Of a DNA stretch of 64,000 nt, positions 1 to 12,600 are shown in pieces (the stretch's first letter is position 1; the number at the start of each line of letters is the position of its first letter). Origin of the DNA: Schistosoma haematobium (Eukaryota > Platyhelminthes > Trematoda > Strigeidida > Schistosomatidae); assembly GCF_000699445.3 (NCBI RefSeq), contig NC_067200.1, forward strand, positions 2,458,450 through 2,522,449, given 5' to 3'. Under the pieces are notes generated by a model, which was not told the DNA's origin, searched no databases, and saw nothing but the letters and a program-made list of their open reading frames with translations. The position numbers and the translations under genes are program-made.

Positions 1-150
1 TTGACATATATGCATCCTGCGCGTATTACCTCAATATTGCCTTAATTCACAAGTATTCTAAGTAAAGATGGATAGTGACTAGTGGTGGAATCTAGGACGG
101 GTGTTTCGTCCTATTTGGAACTCGTCAACTTGATGTACCTTATATATATC
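1..150 (-). mobile_element. Family A (Sm-alpha-like) SINE, partial
   Basis: The 3' half of a Sm-alpha-like unit is read on the minus strand. The hammerhead region (about 94-141) keeps GAAA and the GTC cleavage triplet, but CTGACGAG has become TTGACGAG, so the catalytic strand is damaged. Confidence 0.7.
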
Positions 151-450
151 AAGATATAGAATTTCTGAGACTAATTGATTATTTCAGTTAATAAAGTTGA
201 TCATTATATCTATGTTAAGCTAATAAACATTATCGATCAAATCTAAAGGTCATTCAATGATTTTAAATAATATTTTGATACTGAATACACATTATTATTA
301 TTACTATGTGCGTACATTACCTTAGTAACTGGCTATTGATTTTTATGTTATAACATTTTTTCAACGGATAGCTAGATATGGTCATGATTGTTTATCTTTT
401 AGATATCAATAGTAAACTATTCATAAATAAGTCTAAATGATGGTTTTTTA
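150..450. other. Unassigned AT-rich spacer
   Basis: No gene, SINE or RTE similarity is recognised here. Confidence 0.5.
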
Positions 451-451
451 A

Positions 452-626
452 TAGTTGAATTCATGAGTCGATTAAAGCTAGACCATCATGAAAAATCTGA
501 AAGCACTGGACAGCTATTTCGTCCTAGTGTGGGACTCTTCAATAGTGCACATCCACAATCTTGCACATTCGACTCGAACTCAGAAGCTTCGGTTTCGTGC
601 GCTTAACCTCTAGACTACCGAGCCGG
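452..626 (-). mobile_element. Family B SINE, partial
   Basis: On the minus strand this carries a tRNA-like region (about 560-626) and a family B hammerhead region (about 503-550). The core is decayed: the expected CTGAGGAG reads TTGAAGAG. It abuts a family A copy in the same orientation. Confidence 0.65.
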
Positions 627-956
627 ATAGTAGTGGAATACAGGACGTGTTTCTTGTCCTATTTGAGACTCGTCAGCTGGATATACCTGTATCTCATAGT
701 TGCTGTTCACTTTGGAACTCGAATCCAGTACCGTTCGCTTCAAACACCATCACGTTATTCACTTAGCTATTGAGTCCTGTTAGCCATTTAGTTCTGCAAT
801 AGAATGAAGTTGAAATGCATTTGGTATTGTTTACTTGTATCTTCCCATTGTTTTTACGGGTGCAATTGATCAGTCTCTTGTTGGCATATGTGCATCCTGT
901 GCGGACGAAACGCGCTTTATGGATTCCACTGCTAGCCACCACCCATCTTTGCTTAA
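627..956 (-). mobile_element. Family A SINE with inverted fragment
   Basis: The minus-strand unit (627-902) has a hammerhead region near 633-690, a tRNA-like B box near 715-735 and the unit tail. At about 903 it switches to a plus-strand fragment that begins inside a hammerhead (GACGAAACGCGC) and ends at the usual family A terminus CTTTGCTT. Confidence 0.7.
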
Positions 957-1129
957 AAATAAGTTTTCACTCTTTGAGAACAAAATTTTAATATTGAACA
1001 CATAGAAGATTTAAGAAGAGTTAAAATTGAAGTATACAGATTAGTTATCTGTAAAGAACAAACAATTTAGCCTAGAGGTTACATTGATATTAATTATTCT
1101 AACTTAGTATTTCAATTAAATCAAAGCAG

Positions 1130-1375
1130 ATTAAAGATGAACCATACAGTCAATCCACTGAAGCAAACTCGACTGTTGCTTTTGCTCGTATCAGTCAATC
1201 GTCTTAGATTGTTCCTGCATTTCTATACCAATTACTTTCATTTCCCGTTCTTTCCTCCTCGATCTTCTAGATCTTCTTCTACCAGACAATCTATTCATGA
1301 CTAGAGTTATATACTACTTATGTCGATACAAGTAGCACACACCACAGTATGAGCTAGCTATTATTAATATTTAGA
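1130..1375 (+). repeat. Repeat E, copy 1
   Basis: This segment is similar to 36620-36935 (+) and 53825-54070 (-). They share a CT-rich block and the motif TACTTATGTCGATA followed by AGTAGCACAC. The class is unknown; no coding frame persists. Confidence 0.45.
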
Positions 1376-1504
1376 ATTTAATCTATCAGGGATTATTTAG
1401 TTATTATTTACTTCGAAATTTTTTAAATACCTTAACCTTCCCAATGTTAATGATAGACTTAATCTTATCTGACATATGTCCATCTTGTGCTGATTCTTTT
1501 GATA

Positions 1505-1690
1505 TTGTCAGCAGCAAGCAGCGATTTGGAAGACTCTCCCGGTCTCCCAAACTGTACGAGCATTCCACGTACTTAGATTCATGGCTGATCTGATTGTCAG
1601 AATGGGCATTAGCCTCGCGACTTCCGAAGGAACTCCTCCTTTATCCGGGTTTAGGACCGGCAGTAGCCCCATAGGAGCTGTAGGCTGTTT
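1505..1690 (-). mobile_element. RTE LINE 5' region fragment
   Basis: On the minus strand this matches the RTE 5' leader and the first endonuclease codons seen at 2185-2560. An internal deletion joins the start-codon-proximal region to the outer leader (CTCCTTTATCCGGG). Confidence 0.7.
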
Positions 1691-1814
1691 TTCAATATAG
1701 AAACCATATTATATACACTCGACAGTTAGTTCTCCATAGAAATATGAAGTGAATAAAATGTTTTTGGAATGTTTTTCTAATGTTCTCTGTTTATAATTTT
1801 ATTAGATAGAATTA

Positions 1815-2100
1815 GATAGTGATTAGCATTGGTAAGAATGATGTGAGTTTCGTCCAAATTATAACTCATCGGATGGATGCAGCTGTATCTGAAAACTGAA
1901 GTTCATTTTTGGAACTCGAACTAAGTGTGTTGATCCCTTTAAGTGTCATTGGGTTATCTACTTAGCTATTGAATCTATACAATTACTGAATCGTGAAATA
2001 GGGTAAGGTTTGTTTTATTTCTATTGAGTTTTATTGTAATTTCCTATTGATCTTTGGAACTGAGTTCGAGTCCCAGACGATTAATCCAAAGTAAAGGGAA
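1815..2100 (-). mobile_element. Degenerate family A SINE
   Basis: There is weak similarity to the hammerhead region (TTTCGTCC, ACTCATC) and to the tRNA-like part. It is an old copy. Confidence 0.4.
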
Positions 2101-2184
2101 AATTATGTCCTAAATTCCACTGATAATTATCATTCACCTGTATTTAAAAATATTTAAGACTTAGTGACCATACCAAACTACGCC

Positions 2185-3110
2185 TGGAGCCCCTCTGGAG
2201 CTACCGCCGGTCCCAACCTCGGATAAAGGAGGAGGGTTGGGCATAAGATTAGCGAACCCATCCCATACGAAACTAACTCGCTAAAATAACGCTAACCAGA
2301 AATAATAATTTAAACCATTTAAACTCTACCCCAGGAGCTAGAAAGTCTTCATTTAGAAGAGTTATAAAGTATCATGATGAGAGCCGAGTTCCTTCGGAAA
2401 TCACGAGGCTGATGCTCATTCTGACAACCAGATCAACCATGAATTTAGGTACATGGAATACTCGTACAACGTGGGAGACCGGGAGAGTCTTCCAAATTGC
2501 TGCAGAAATGAGGAGATACAACCTGGAGGTACTTGGAATCAGTGAAACACATTGAACGCGAGTTGGACAACAACGACTAGCTTCAGGGCAGTTTTCGTTA
2601 TACTCCGGCCATGAAGAAGAAAATGCTCCACATACACAAGGAGTTGCGTTCATGCTGTCTAAACAAATACAAAGTGCACTTATAGGATGGGAATCTCATG
2701 AACCAAGGATCATCATAACCTCATTCAAAACAAAGAAAGAGGGCATTACAATGAACGTCATCCAATGCTATGCGCCTACCAACGAAGACGCTAAAGATCA
2801 ATTCTACAATAGGCTACAGTTAATCATCGAGAAGTGCCCAACAAAGGACCTGATCATTCTGATGAGATATTCAAATTCCAAGGTTAGAATGGACAACATC
2901 GGATATGAAGACATCATAGGGCGACACGGACTGGGAGAAAGGAACAAAAATGGTGAGAGATTTGCAAACCTATGTATCTTCAACAAACTGATCATAGGTG
3001 GCACTATATTCCTTTATATTGAAAAACAAAACCTTCATACAAAGCAAAATATATTTCTGATTCCTATCCTCAACGAAAGAAGAAAAAAGAATACAGTCAC
3101 ATTGAAATGA
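2185..3110 (+). mobile_element. RTE LINE 5'UTR plus endonuclease domain, broken
   Basis: A leader (2185-2438) is followed by ATG at 2439. The frame encodes an apurinic-type (APE) endonuclease N-terminus: GTWNTRTTWETGR, then LEVLGISETH, then a stop at 2553-2555 where the family has Trp. Downstream in frame are HTQGVAFML, VIQCYAPTNE and KDLIILM, and the region of the usual GDFNAK motif is mutated to RYSNSK. The domain trails off after about 3010 and the reverse transcriptase is absent. This is a non-functional, 3'-truncated copy, an unusual polarity for a LINE. RTE-type elements use this nuclease to nick the target for reverse transcription. Confidence 0.8.
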
Positions 3111-3392
3111 TGTATACAATTGTAGAGTTGAAGTTTTTCAAACGGTAAATAGTCCCTTTAAACATTCCTATCATCATTTTCATTGACAATTCATGATAAC
3201 TATATTATTCTTAAAGCAAATATTAATGATATATATATATATATAGTAGAAAGAAAAAAAGAAAAAAAAGAAATAAACAAGAGCGTTTTTCTTTCTTTTC
3301 TCTTCTTTTTTAATGTTGTTGTTGTTGATGGTGGTGATGGTGGTAGTGGTGATGATGGGGGGGGGGAATGGTGATAATGGGAGTGTTGATGA

Positions 3393-3398
3393 TTTATT
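3393..3398 (-). promoter_or_regulatory. Poly(A) signal AATAAA
   Basis: On the minus strand AATAAA lies 34 nt after the AIG1-like stop codon, a good position for the gene's 3' end. Confidence 0.5.
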
Positions 3399-3431
3399 CA
3401 ACTCTGGTATTTCTTTCACCTCTTTTTTCCC

Positions 3432-3663
3432 CTATTTTTTCTTCGTTTTCAATCTTTTTTCTTTTAAATCATCATGTGAATTTGTTTCTTTTATTTTCTT
3501 TTTTATACTTTTATGTAAATAATGAACAAATTTTTCACCAAGTAATATAAATCCAATAGATATAGACCAAGTGATTGTATAATTGAAATATCTAAGTAGT
3601 AGATTATATTTAAGAAATTGTGGATATGGTGATGTATTCCATAAAAGAATTCCAGTTTCTATG
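3432..3663 (-). CDS. AIG1-like exon 5 (residues 168-244, stop)
   Basis: One nucleotide completes the split codon (Phe). The exon then encodes [15 protein letters not shown], the last membrane segment with [13 protein letters not shown], and a basic cytosolic-type tail ending KTKKK. The acceptor (CCATTTAG) has a poor pyrimidine tract, but phase and homology agree. Confidence 0.78.
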
Positions 3664-6600
3664 CTAAATGGTTTTTTGTTGTTGGTGTTATTTATTGTGT
3701 ATGTTTGTTTGTTTATGTTTGTGTGTGTGTGTGTGTGTAAGAGAGTGTGTGTGTGAGTGTGTGTGAAAAATTCGTCAAAATATCATGTTAGTTATGTTAT
3801 AAAAAGGAAAAGAAAATAAAAGAAAGAAGGCAACAATAAAGTTTAAGAATAGAAATTTATATAATGGAATATATCATGTCATGAATATATTTACTTAAAT
3901 CAATAGACAAAAGAACATATTCATTCATGTACTTGTTGTTTGTGTGTATTCTATTTCATTATGCAATGATGTAATACATTTGTGTATTGAATACTTGAAC
4001 TTTTGTATATTAGTGATGTTGTATAAAGTATGCTAAACGACTTCATCATCATCATCATTGTCATCATCCAAAGCATCATCAACATCATATCCGAAGCATC
4101 ATCATTATCATCCGAAGCAGCAGCATCATCATATCCGAAGCATCATCATTATTATCATCCAAAGCAGCAGCTGCATCATTCAAAGTATCATCATTATCAT
4201 CCAAAACATCATCATCATCCAAAGCAGCAGCTGCATCATCATCGTCCAAAGCATCATCATCATCACCAACATCTTCTTGTTTGGTAGAAGAAGGCACAAA
4301 ATACATATGAGCCACACAAGTCAAATAATTTGTGGCTGGAATACTACCTAGGTACATAAACTGAAGCGCAGAGCCTTTGATCTAGAGGCTAAATGCATAA
4401 GACAGTGGAGCAACGTTAGAAGATGCATACCCATGGTAGTTGATGGCCAACAATAGGTTCATACGTAATTTGTTTCCTTAAGATCATAGAGCCCATATTT
4501 ACCATTGGTTTGGAATCAGGGTTTTTCAACTCATCTAGCTAGATCCTCCATATCCACTAAACAAACATTCATTTTTTCATCCTTTCAATTTCATAAACAA
4601 CACTTTTACCGCAAAAAGGCAATGAATAAAACTTCCATGTTAGTGATTATATACCAGTGACTATGTGAGAATATTTTGAGAGGGAGAGTTGATCTCTTTT
4701 AGAACCGAAAAAAAGAACGTTTTCAGTTCTATTTACAATATATTATTATTATTCATTTATCTTAGATATTTAGTGTATTCAGTTTTTAGTATCAGAAGGG
4801 CTTTTGTGAATATTATTAGTAATTTTAATAGTTGACATCTTGGGTCAGTTGAATCTAGACCATCATGGAAAACCTGAAAGCACTGGACAGCCGTTTCATC
4901 CTATTATGGTACTCTTCAGCAGTTCGCATTCGAACCTAGGACATAGATGTGTCGCTCAATTTCGTACATTAGTTGAAGTTAGACATTAACACCGTTGGAT
5001 ACCGGCCGGCTTATTGGTCTACAGGTTAAGCATTCGCGCATAAGACTGATAGATCCTCAGTACAAATCTGGTGAAGCCATGATCATGAATGCGTATTGTT
5101 GAGGTATCCCACAATAAGATCAAACAGCTATCCAGTTCTTCTAGGTTTTCTTTGATGTTCTACCTTTAATTGACTCATAATTTCAACTATTCAGTTTTTC
5201 TCATAGCATCAATATAACATAATTGGCTATTAAACTAATGACCTTATTAGATAAATTCATTCATAATGTATTATAATGATAAATAATTGAATCCATGAAA
5301 TAAGAGAAGTTTCTAATATCATCATCATCATCATCATCATCATCCTTATACACCATAAGTTTATTAGATCATTTTTGTTGCTATGGTAGTTTATTAAAGT
5401 ATCTCTTTGAAATATGAGTATGATTACAAAAAGAAAAAGGAAAGAAAAAGAAAAAAAAGAAGAAGATTAAAGTGAAGTGAACTCTTTGAATTCTGTCTTT
5501 GTCATTCAATATTTATTCTTTTATAAATTGTATACTCTTTGATTTTTCTTTTTGTTTTTCTTTTTTTAAAGGAGGGGGGAAGGGTGAGTTGTTCCTTTTT
5601 GTTACTTTTCATAGTTTAATTGAATAAATATAAAGTTATGATTAGTAAAGTTTATTCAGGTTAATGGTAAGATATGCATTGATAATGAAATTAAATGATA
5701 AATATGTATCATGTTACATTTATTCTATGAGAATATAAAGGTTATAGATTCAATCATTGATATACCCTATTATGGTGTACTATTCAAGAGTTTTTAATTT
5801 AGATGAACATTTGTCTAATGTTTCATGATTTTGATGGAGTTTTGTTCTCAGAGCTGGATGGTTCGGTTGGGGAGTTATCATCGTTCGTCTGAATGACATC
5901 ATCCGCAGCACAAACTTCAGATAGAAGTGAAGTGTTCGAAGTTTGCGCTGCAAATGATATCGTTCAGAAGAACGATGAAAGCTCCACAATCAAACCATCC
6001 AGCTCAGAAAACAAAACTTCATCAAAATCATCCACCTAAGCTACAAATCTCCACCATCTCAATGCTTAGTAGTATTCATTGGTTTTGTGGCTGATGTAAT
6101 TATTATATAAAATTTAAACTAATGAATTGAATTCGTTTGGTATTGTTTGTTTGAATCTTTCTATTGATGTTTAGGACTATGATTGATCAGTTTCTTATTC
6201 ACACATATTACAATGCTAACGGTACTGAGTTCGAGTCTTAGAGTGAACATTAACTCTGGGATGTAGGTATATCCAGTTGACCAGTACCTAATAGGACGAA
6301 ACGCGCGTCCTGGATCCTACTACTAGCCGCTATCCATCTTTGCTTTCAATGCCTGTCACTTAAGGCTCTATCGCGGCAATTCGCACAGGATACACATAAG
6401 CCAAAAAGTGACTGATCAATTGCAGTACTAAACATCAATGGGAAGATTTAAGTGAACAATACTAAATGAATTTAATCTTCGTTCTATTGCACAAGCAGGT
6501 GGCTACAATGGTTCAGTGGCTAAGTGCATAACGCAATGGCGTTTGAAGCGAACGGTACTAGGCTCGATTCCGAGAGTGAACATCAAGTCTGAGATGCAGG

Positions 6601-9600
6601 TACATTCGGTTGACGAGTTTCAAATAGGACGAAGTGGTGCGTGTTCTGGATTCCACTTCCAACAATCTTTGCTTAGAATGAATTGAAGTCTAATAGATTG
6701 GATTTCTGATATTTGTCAATTGACAATTGACAAATATGCAACCTCATAGTCGCGTATATAGGAACCACAAATTTCATGAATTGATAACTGAATACAAACA
6801 ATATACTAAAGTTATAATATCTTGATGCGTTAGGTTTTTGATTACGGCGCAATTGTTGCTTTATTCAGTGTTATTCGTAACTAGACACAAAGATGGATGG
6901 TGGCTATCAGTAAAATCCAGGACACGCGTTTCTTCCTATTTGGGACTTACTAACTGGATGTACCTGTATCCTAGAGTTCATATTCATTCCAGAGCGCGAA
7001 CCCATTACTGTCCTCTTCAAAAGATATTACATTATCCACCTAACTATCGAGTCATGATAGCCACTAGCTTGTGCAATAGAGTGAAGTTTAAATCTATTTG
7101 TAACTGTAATCCTTTGAAATTCAGTTCAAGTGTTTATTGGATAGATCGTATACAGTAGAACTATTCAGAGCATTAAATCAATTATATAATCATTATTATT
7201 ATGCTTTCCGGTTAGCGAATGTTTAGCGAGTTAGTTTTCTACGGAATAGGGTCACTAACCCCATGCCCAACTTTCCTCTTTTATCCGGGGTTTGGACTAG
7301 TTTTAGCCCCAGAGCAGTTCCAGGCAACCTTCGAGTATAGAAGAGAGTTTTTAAAAAATCATCTCTGTTAAACTAAAAACACAAACATATTGAACTTACA
7401 AGATGTTATAAATGATTCCAATGAAACATTCAATCTTTAATGCATTGTAGAATGAGACTATTTTCGGATGACATAAGTAAGCATCGAGTACCAAAGCAAT
7501 TGGTGGAATTAAATGCTTTAATTCATTATGTAATACAAAAGAATAAGGAAAATAATGATAGTTGAAATGTAATATCTTATGGAAATAGACATTTATAAGA
7601 GTAGTGACTAACTGTACTTATTCACTTACTTACTTTACTTACACCTGTTACTCCCAATGGAGCATAGGCCGCCATGAGATCCCCATCCTAGAAGTGCATT
7701 TTGTACTTGTTTGGATAACATCAATACAACTCATTGTGTATATGGAACATTTTCTTCAAGGCTGGAGTATAACAGAAGCTCACTTGAAGCTAGTCATTGT
7801 TGTCCGATGACTAACTGTACATACTGTTTTACATGTTCATTCATAATCATTCAATTCTATTAATCAACTTGCAATATGACCATAAATTTGAGTAAGTCAA
7901 AACTCAGTTTTGTGGTTTTATAGTGGATAGGAAACCCTGTGAATTAGACACATTTGCATGATGTATTATCGTCAGAGTTTCCTATCTACTAATAGTGTGC
8001 AATCACTACGATCAATAACTATCGATCGGCACCACATAATAAACAAGTTAATGTTGGCTATTGCTAACTGATGAAATACTGGAAAAAACTTAACCATATA
8101 GGAGAAGAGTATTGATGTAACATTTTAATATGTCAAGAACTATATTAAGTTATCATTCATTGTTTGTTTATTTTGCAACCAATATGTGGTTAATGACTAA
8201 TACTACTTACAGTAAAGTAACTCATTTAAGTTAGAAGTAAACTTCCAGGAAATTAGAAATCATCAGTAAAGGATTGTGGCATCAAGATATATTTCTTGAA
8301 GTTCTAGTGAGAAGCTGTGATGAGTGGAGTTCATCCAGTTACTCACTGAAAATAATGGTGGAAAGTGTTGCAATTACGTGGATTGGTTGAAATTAGACAT
8401 TAACACCTTTGGATACTGGCCAGCTTATTTGTCTAGTGGTTAATTATGAGTGACCGAATGTCGTGGGTTCAATTCCTTCATGAATGATCTTAGATGCGCA
8501 CTGCTGAGTAATCCCATAGTAGGACGAAGCTAGAAACTGACAAATACTTTATGAAAACCTCTGTGTTCTATTATACAACCACATATTACATTACGTATCC
8601 AGTTTCATTGGGTAATTTAATAACTCATTCATAGTTTGTTTAGCTCCAAATGTCATAATATTCAACCTGGAAAAGTAGACATAAAGTCAGTTTAAAATTA
8701 TAGTGAAACTTTAACAGTGATTTTTGTAAGCAATGATGGATAGTGATTAACAGTGGAATCCGGGACGCGCGTTTCGTCCTATTTGGGACTCGTCAGATGG
8801 ATGTATCTGCATGAGTTGATGTTCACTCTGGGACTCAAACCCAGTACTATTCGCTTCAAACGACATCGCTTTATCCACTTAGCTACTGAGTCCTGATAGT
8901 CACTTGCAATATCGAGCCATACGCACAGTATGCACATATGCCGATAACAGACTGATCAATTACAGTCTTAAACCTCAATGCAAAGGTACAAGCCAAATAA
9001 TACCAAGTGAATTTAACAGTTATGTTTATTCTCAAGAGTTTTATTAGTGAATAGGTGTTGTACTGAGCATCATTTTTTGGCTAAATTTTGGTTCATCATT
9101 GGAGAAGTGCTGTATTGTGCTAAATAGAGTTTTATCATTTTAGCTGACGTCAGTTCGTGATGAAAACTCTTTTTCTAATTCGTATCCCTAACGATCAACT
9201 GTAAAACATCATTCGTCGAGACTCTAATTTATGGATAACCTTTGAACGAATCTTAAGTGACCTTGAGAAATATTAGTCAATCAGCAAACAGTCAGCATAG
9301 AGTATACATATGTTATACAAAACCAAGGAAATAAAGTGGATACACTTCTTATACGTGGTTCAAAAATTTGTCAAGGTTAGATAGAGGTTCAGAGGTTCTA
9401 AAATCGTAATGCATGCGATAGAGAAAATCATCCACACGGCTACAGAATAGTCGGCCCCTGGAGCCATGATAAAGTCTCAAAAACTCTTTCAGCCTCGACC
9501 ACATAGCATCAATATTGTTTGTGTGCACTCCGGTTGTTGAGTGCACAAAATGCTACTTGTGGATAACGACACGATGCACATAAACAAGCCTATGTAAGAG

Positions 9601-12600
9601 TCTGTACGCTCTCCAAACATCCGTATATATTGTAGTACCTCACTGAAGCTGGTCTTACTGGTGCTTTTACTATCCAGTTCTCAATAATTGTCATAATTTG
9701 CCTTAGCAATTACATATGGGGTTTTCATCATGAACTGACATCAGCTATAATGCCAGAAATTTATTTAGCCAAATGGATGAAAGGCTTTCGCGTTAAAATC
9801 CGAGATTTATTATCTTATACCTGACTGATTCGTCCACAATTTATAGTTTCGCCGTTTTATTTGTTATAGCCGCTCAATTATCACGTTTTGTACAAAATTC
9901 ACTGTAAACCGATCGTACGTTAGCATTAAGTACTGAAGTTGGCGCCGTAACCTTGAAATCTCTAAAACGCTTCTGACTGGCTCGTCCATAAATTACAGTC
10001 CATGGGTGAGATTATAATTCATGGACGACCTTTGAGTGATGTTAAAGTGACCTTGAAAGTGTCCACCTGATAACTAAGGCTAAATAAGAGTTGTAAATTA
10101 GTGTGAGGAATTAGAATTATAGGCGTTCATGAATTATGATCTCACCCATGGATTCAATGAACTTTTGAAGGTTGAAATGATATTTTCAACAAAATGTATT
10201 GATCAAGTCAATGGAAAATCATTCAAAACTCCATGGTACAACACTTTAATTGCATGTTAGAAACATTTAAAATAAGTACAACTGTTACGTTTTAAGATCA
10301 TTGAGATCATGAATCGTTTGATGTTAGACAACTATTAAAAACCTTGAAGCACTGAACATCCATTTCATCCTAGTATGGGACTTTTCAGTAGTGAACACCC
10401 ATCTCGTGGGATTCAAACCCATGATTTTGGGTCACTTACGCTGGCTGGCATTGAACGGTGTTAATGTCTAACTTCAACCAATCCATTAGAATTGAGCAAT
10501 CATCTACCATTTTCTGAGATAGATACCTGTCTATAACTGACATAGATTAGCTTCTAAGTTTTCAATAGTGATCTAACACTGATCGATTCATGATCTTAAT
10601 CAAAAACTTAATACTCTCTACAATCACATATTGATAATTACAACTATTAGATTCTTATTATCATTTTGAATTGACTTCAATAGTATTATAGTAATAAAAA
10701 TGATTTATATACGTTTAATACTACTTATCAATCAAAGAAACTTAAAACAAGAAACAATTCATAATAATAATAATAATAAGACTTACACATAAATGATTAT
10801 ACCATAATGGCATATTTTTTAATTCATCAATTTCATAAATCATTTTGGGATCATAAAGAAATGCACTCCAGTAGAAAAGCATCATTGTCTAGGAATAAAT
10901 AGATGATTAATGATGATAATGATAATCAATAAGGCGGCCTGCTTGAATATCTAGACTACTTGTTACTGTTATCTGTTTTTCATTTTGTTTTAACGTCTCA
11001 TTATGTCTTTTTTTTTATAAAGTTTTGTTCTCTGAGCTGAATGGTTTGGTCATGGAGCTTTTGTCGTTCTTCTGAACGACATCATCCACAGCACAAACTT
11101 CAGATAAAAGTGAAGTGTTCGAAGTTTGTGCTGTGGATGATGTCGTTCAGAAGAACGATGAAAGCTCCATGACCAAACCATCCGGCTTAGAGAACAAAAC
11201 TTCATCAAAATCATCCACTTGAGCTACAAAACTTCTCCATCATCTCATTATGTCTATTAATCGCATAACCTATATAGGCGCATTTATGAAAAGCCTATGA
11301 CCTTTCGCTACACAAGATACAATAAAAGACATTGTGATGGTTGACAATATGTATTGAAGGGAATAAACATTATTTATATATTGATTCCTGAGCTGCCAAA
11401 CTCTAACTATCGATCACTAATTAACATTGCTTACTTACTTACTTACAACTGTTACTACTCGTGAAGGAGCATAGGACGCTCACCAGCATTCTCCATCCAA
11501 CCCTGTCCTGGGCAATCCTTTCCAGCTCATTCCAGTTGTTATTCATCCTTTTCATATCTGCTTCCATTTCCCGACGTAATGTATTCTTTGGCCTTCCTCT
11601 TTTCCGCTTCCCTTCAGGATTCCAAGTCAGGGCGTGCCTTGTGATGCAGTATGATGATTTGCGTAATGTATGTCCTATCCATTTCCATCGTCTTTTCCTA
11701 ATTTCTTCTTCAGCTGGAATCTGGTTTGTTCTCGCCCACAGAAGGCTATTGCTGATGGTATCCGGCCAATGGATGTTGAGTATCTTGCGTGGACAACTAT
11801 TTATAAATACTTGTACCTTCTTGATGGTGGTTGTAGTAGTTCTCCAAGTTTCAGCTCCGTACAACAGAAATGTCTTGACGTTTGTATTTAAGATTGGGGC
11901 TTTGATATTGGTTGAAAGTTGTTTTGGGTTCCATATGTTCTTCAGTTGTAGGGATGCGGCCCTTGCTTTGCCAATCCTCGCCTTTACGTCTGCATGTGAA
12001 CCTCCTTGTTCATCGATGATGCTTCCCAGGTATGTGAAGGGTTCTACATCTTCCAGAGTTTCGCCATCAAGAGTGACTGGATTGTTGTTCTCCCTTTTGA
12101 ATTTGAGGACCTTGGTTTTCCTCTTGTGTATGTTGAGGCCTACTGATGCAGAGACTGCTTCTGCCTGTAGCTCTTCTAGAGTAACTGCCGGTCCCGAGCC
12201 CGGGTAAAGGAGGAGCGTTGGGCATAGGGTTAGCGACCCAATCCCGTAGAAAACTAACTCGCTAAAAAAACGCTAAACAGAAAAAATAATTCAAACCATT
12301 TAAACTAATTAACATGGTGAGCTATTTTCAATTCTTTCATGAGCATTTGAGAAAAGACTTTGTTGTATTACAGAAAATGATGAAGGCAGTTAGCAAGGTG
12401 CATGGTAAATCTTTCAACGTCATAATTAATATGATTGTGGATAGATATTTAAAGCCTCACAGATTCTTGGCAAGTGTTATGTTATCAGATATAAACCATC
12501 CCCTTCACACTTATCTTCCACCTTGTATATCTTCTGGTAGAATGAGATGTAAATCTATTAAAACCTATGCATGCAAGCAAAAGTATGAAAGTTCTATCAT

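Noticed and set aside
4030..4357. His/Ser- and Asp/Ala-rich ORFs
   Set aside because: Products of the CAT/AGC compound repeat, open in several frames.
11461..12207. 248-codon plus-strand ORF
   Set aside because: It is the antisense of the RTE reverse-transcriptase tail; similar antisense frames appear at 35094 and 61233.
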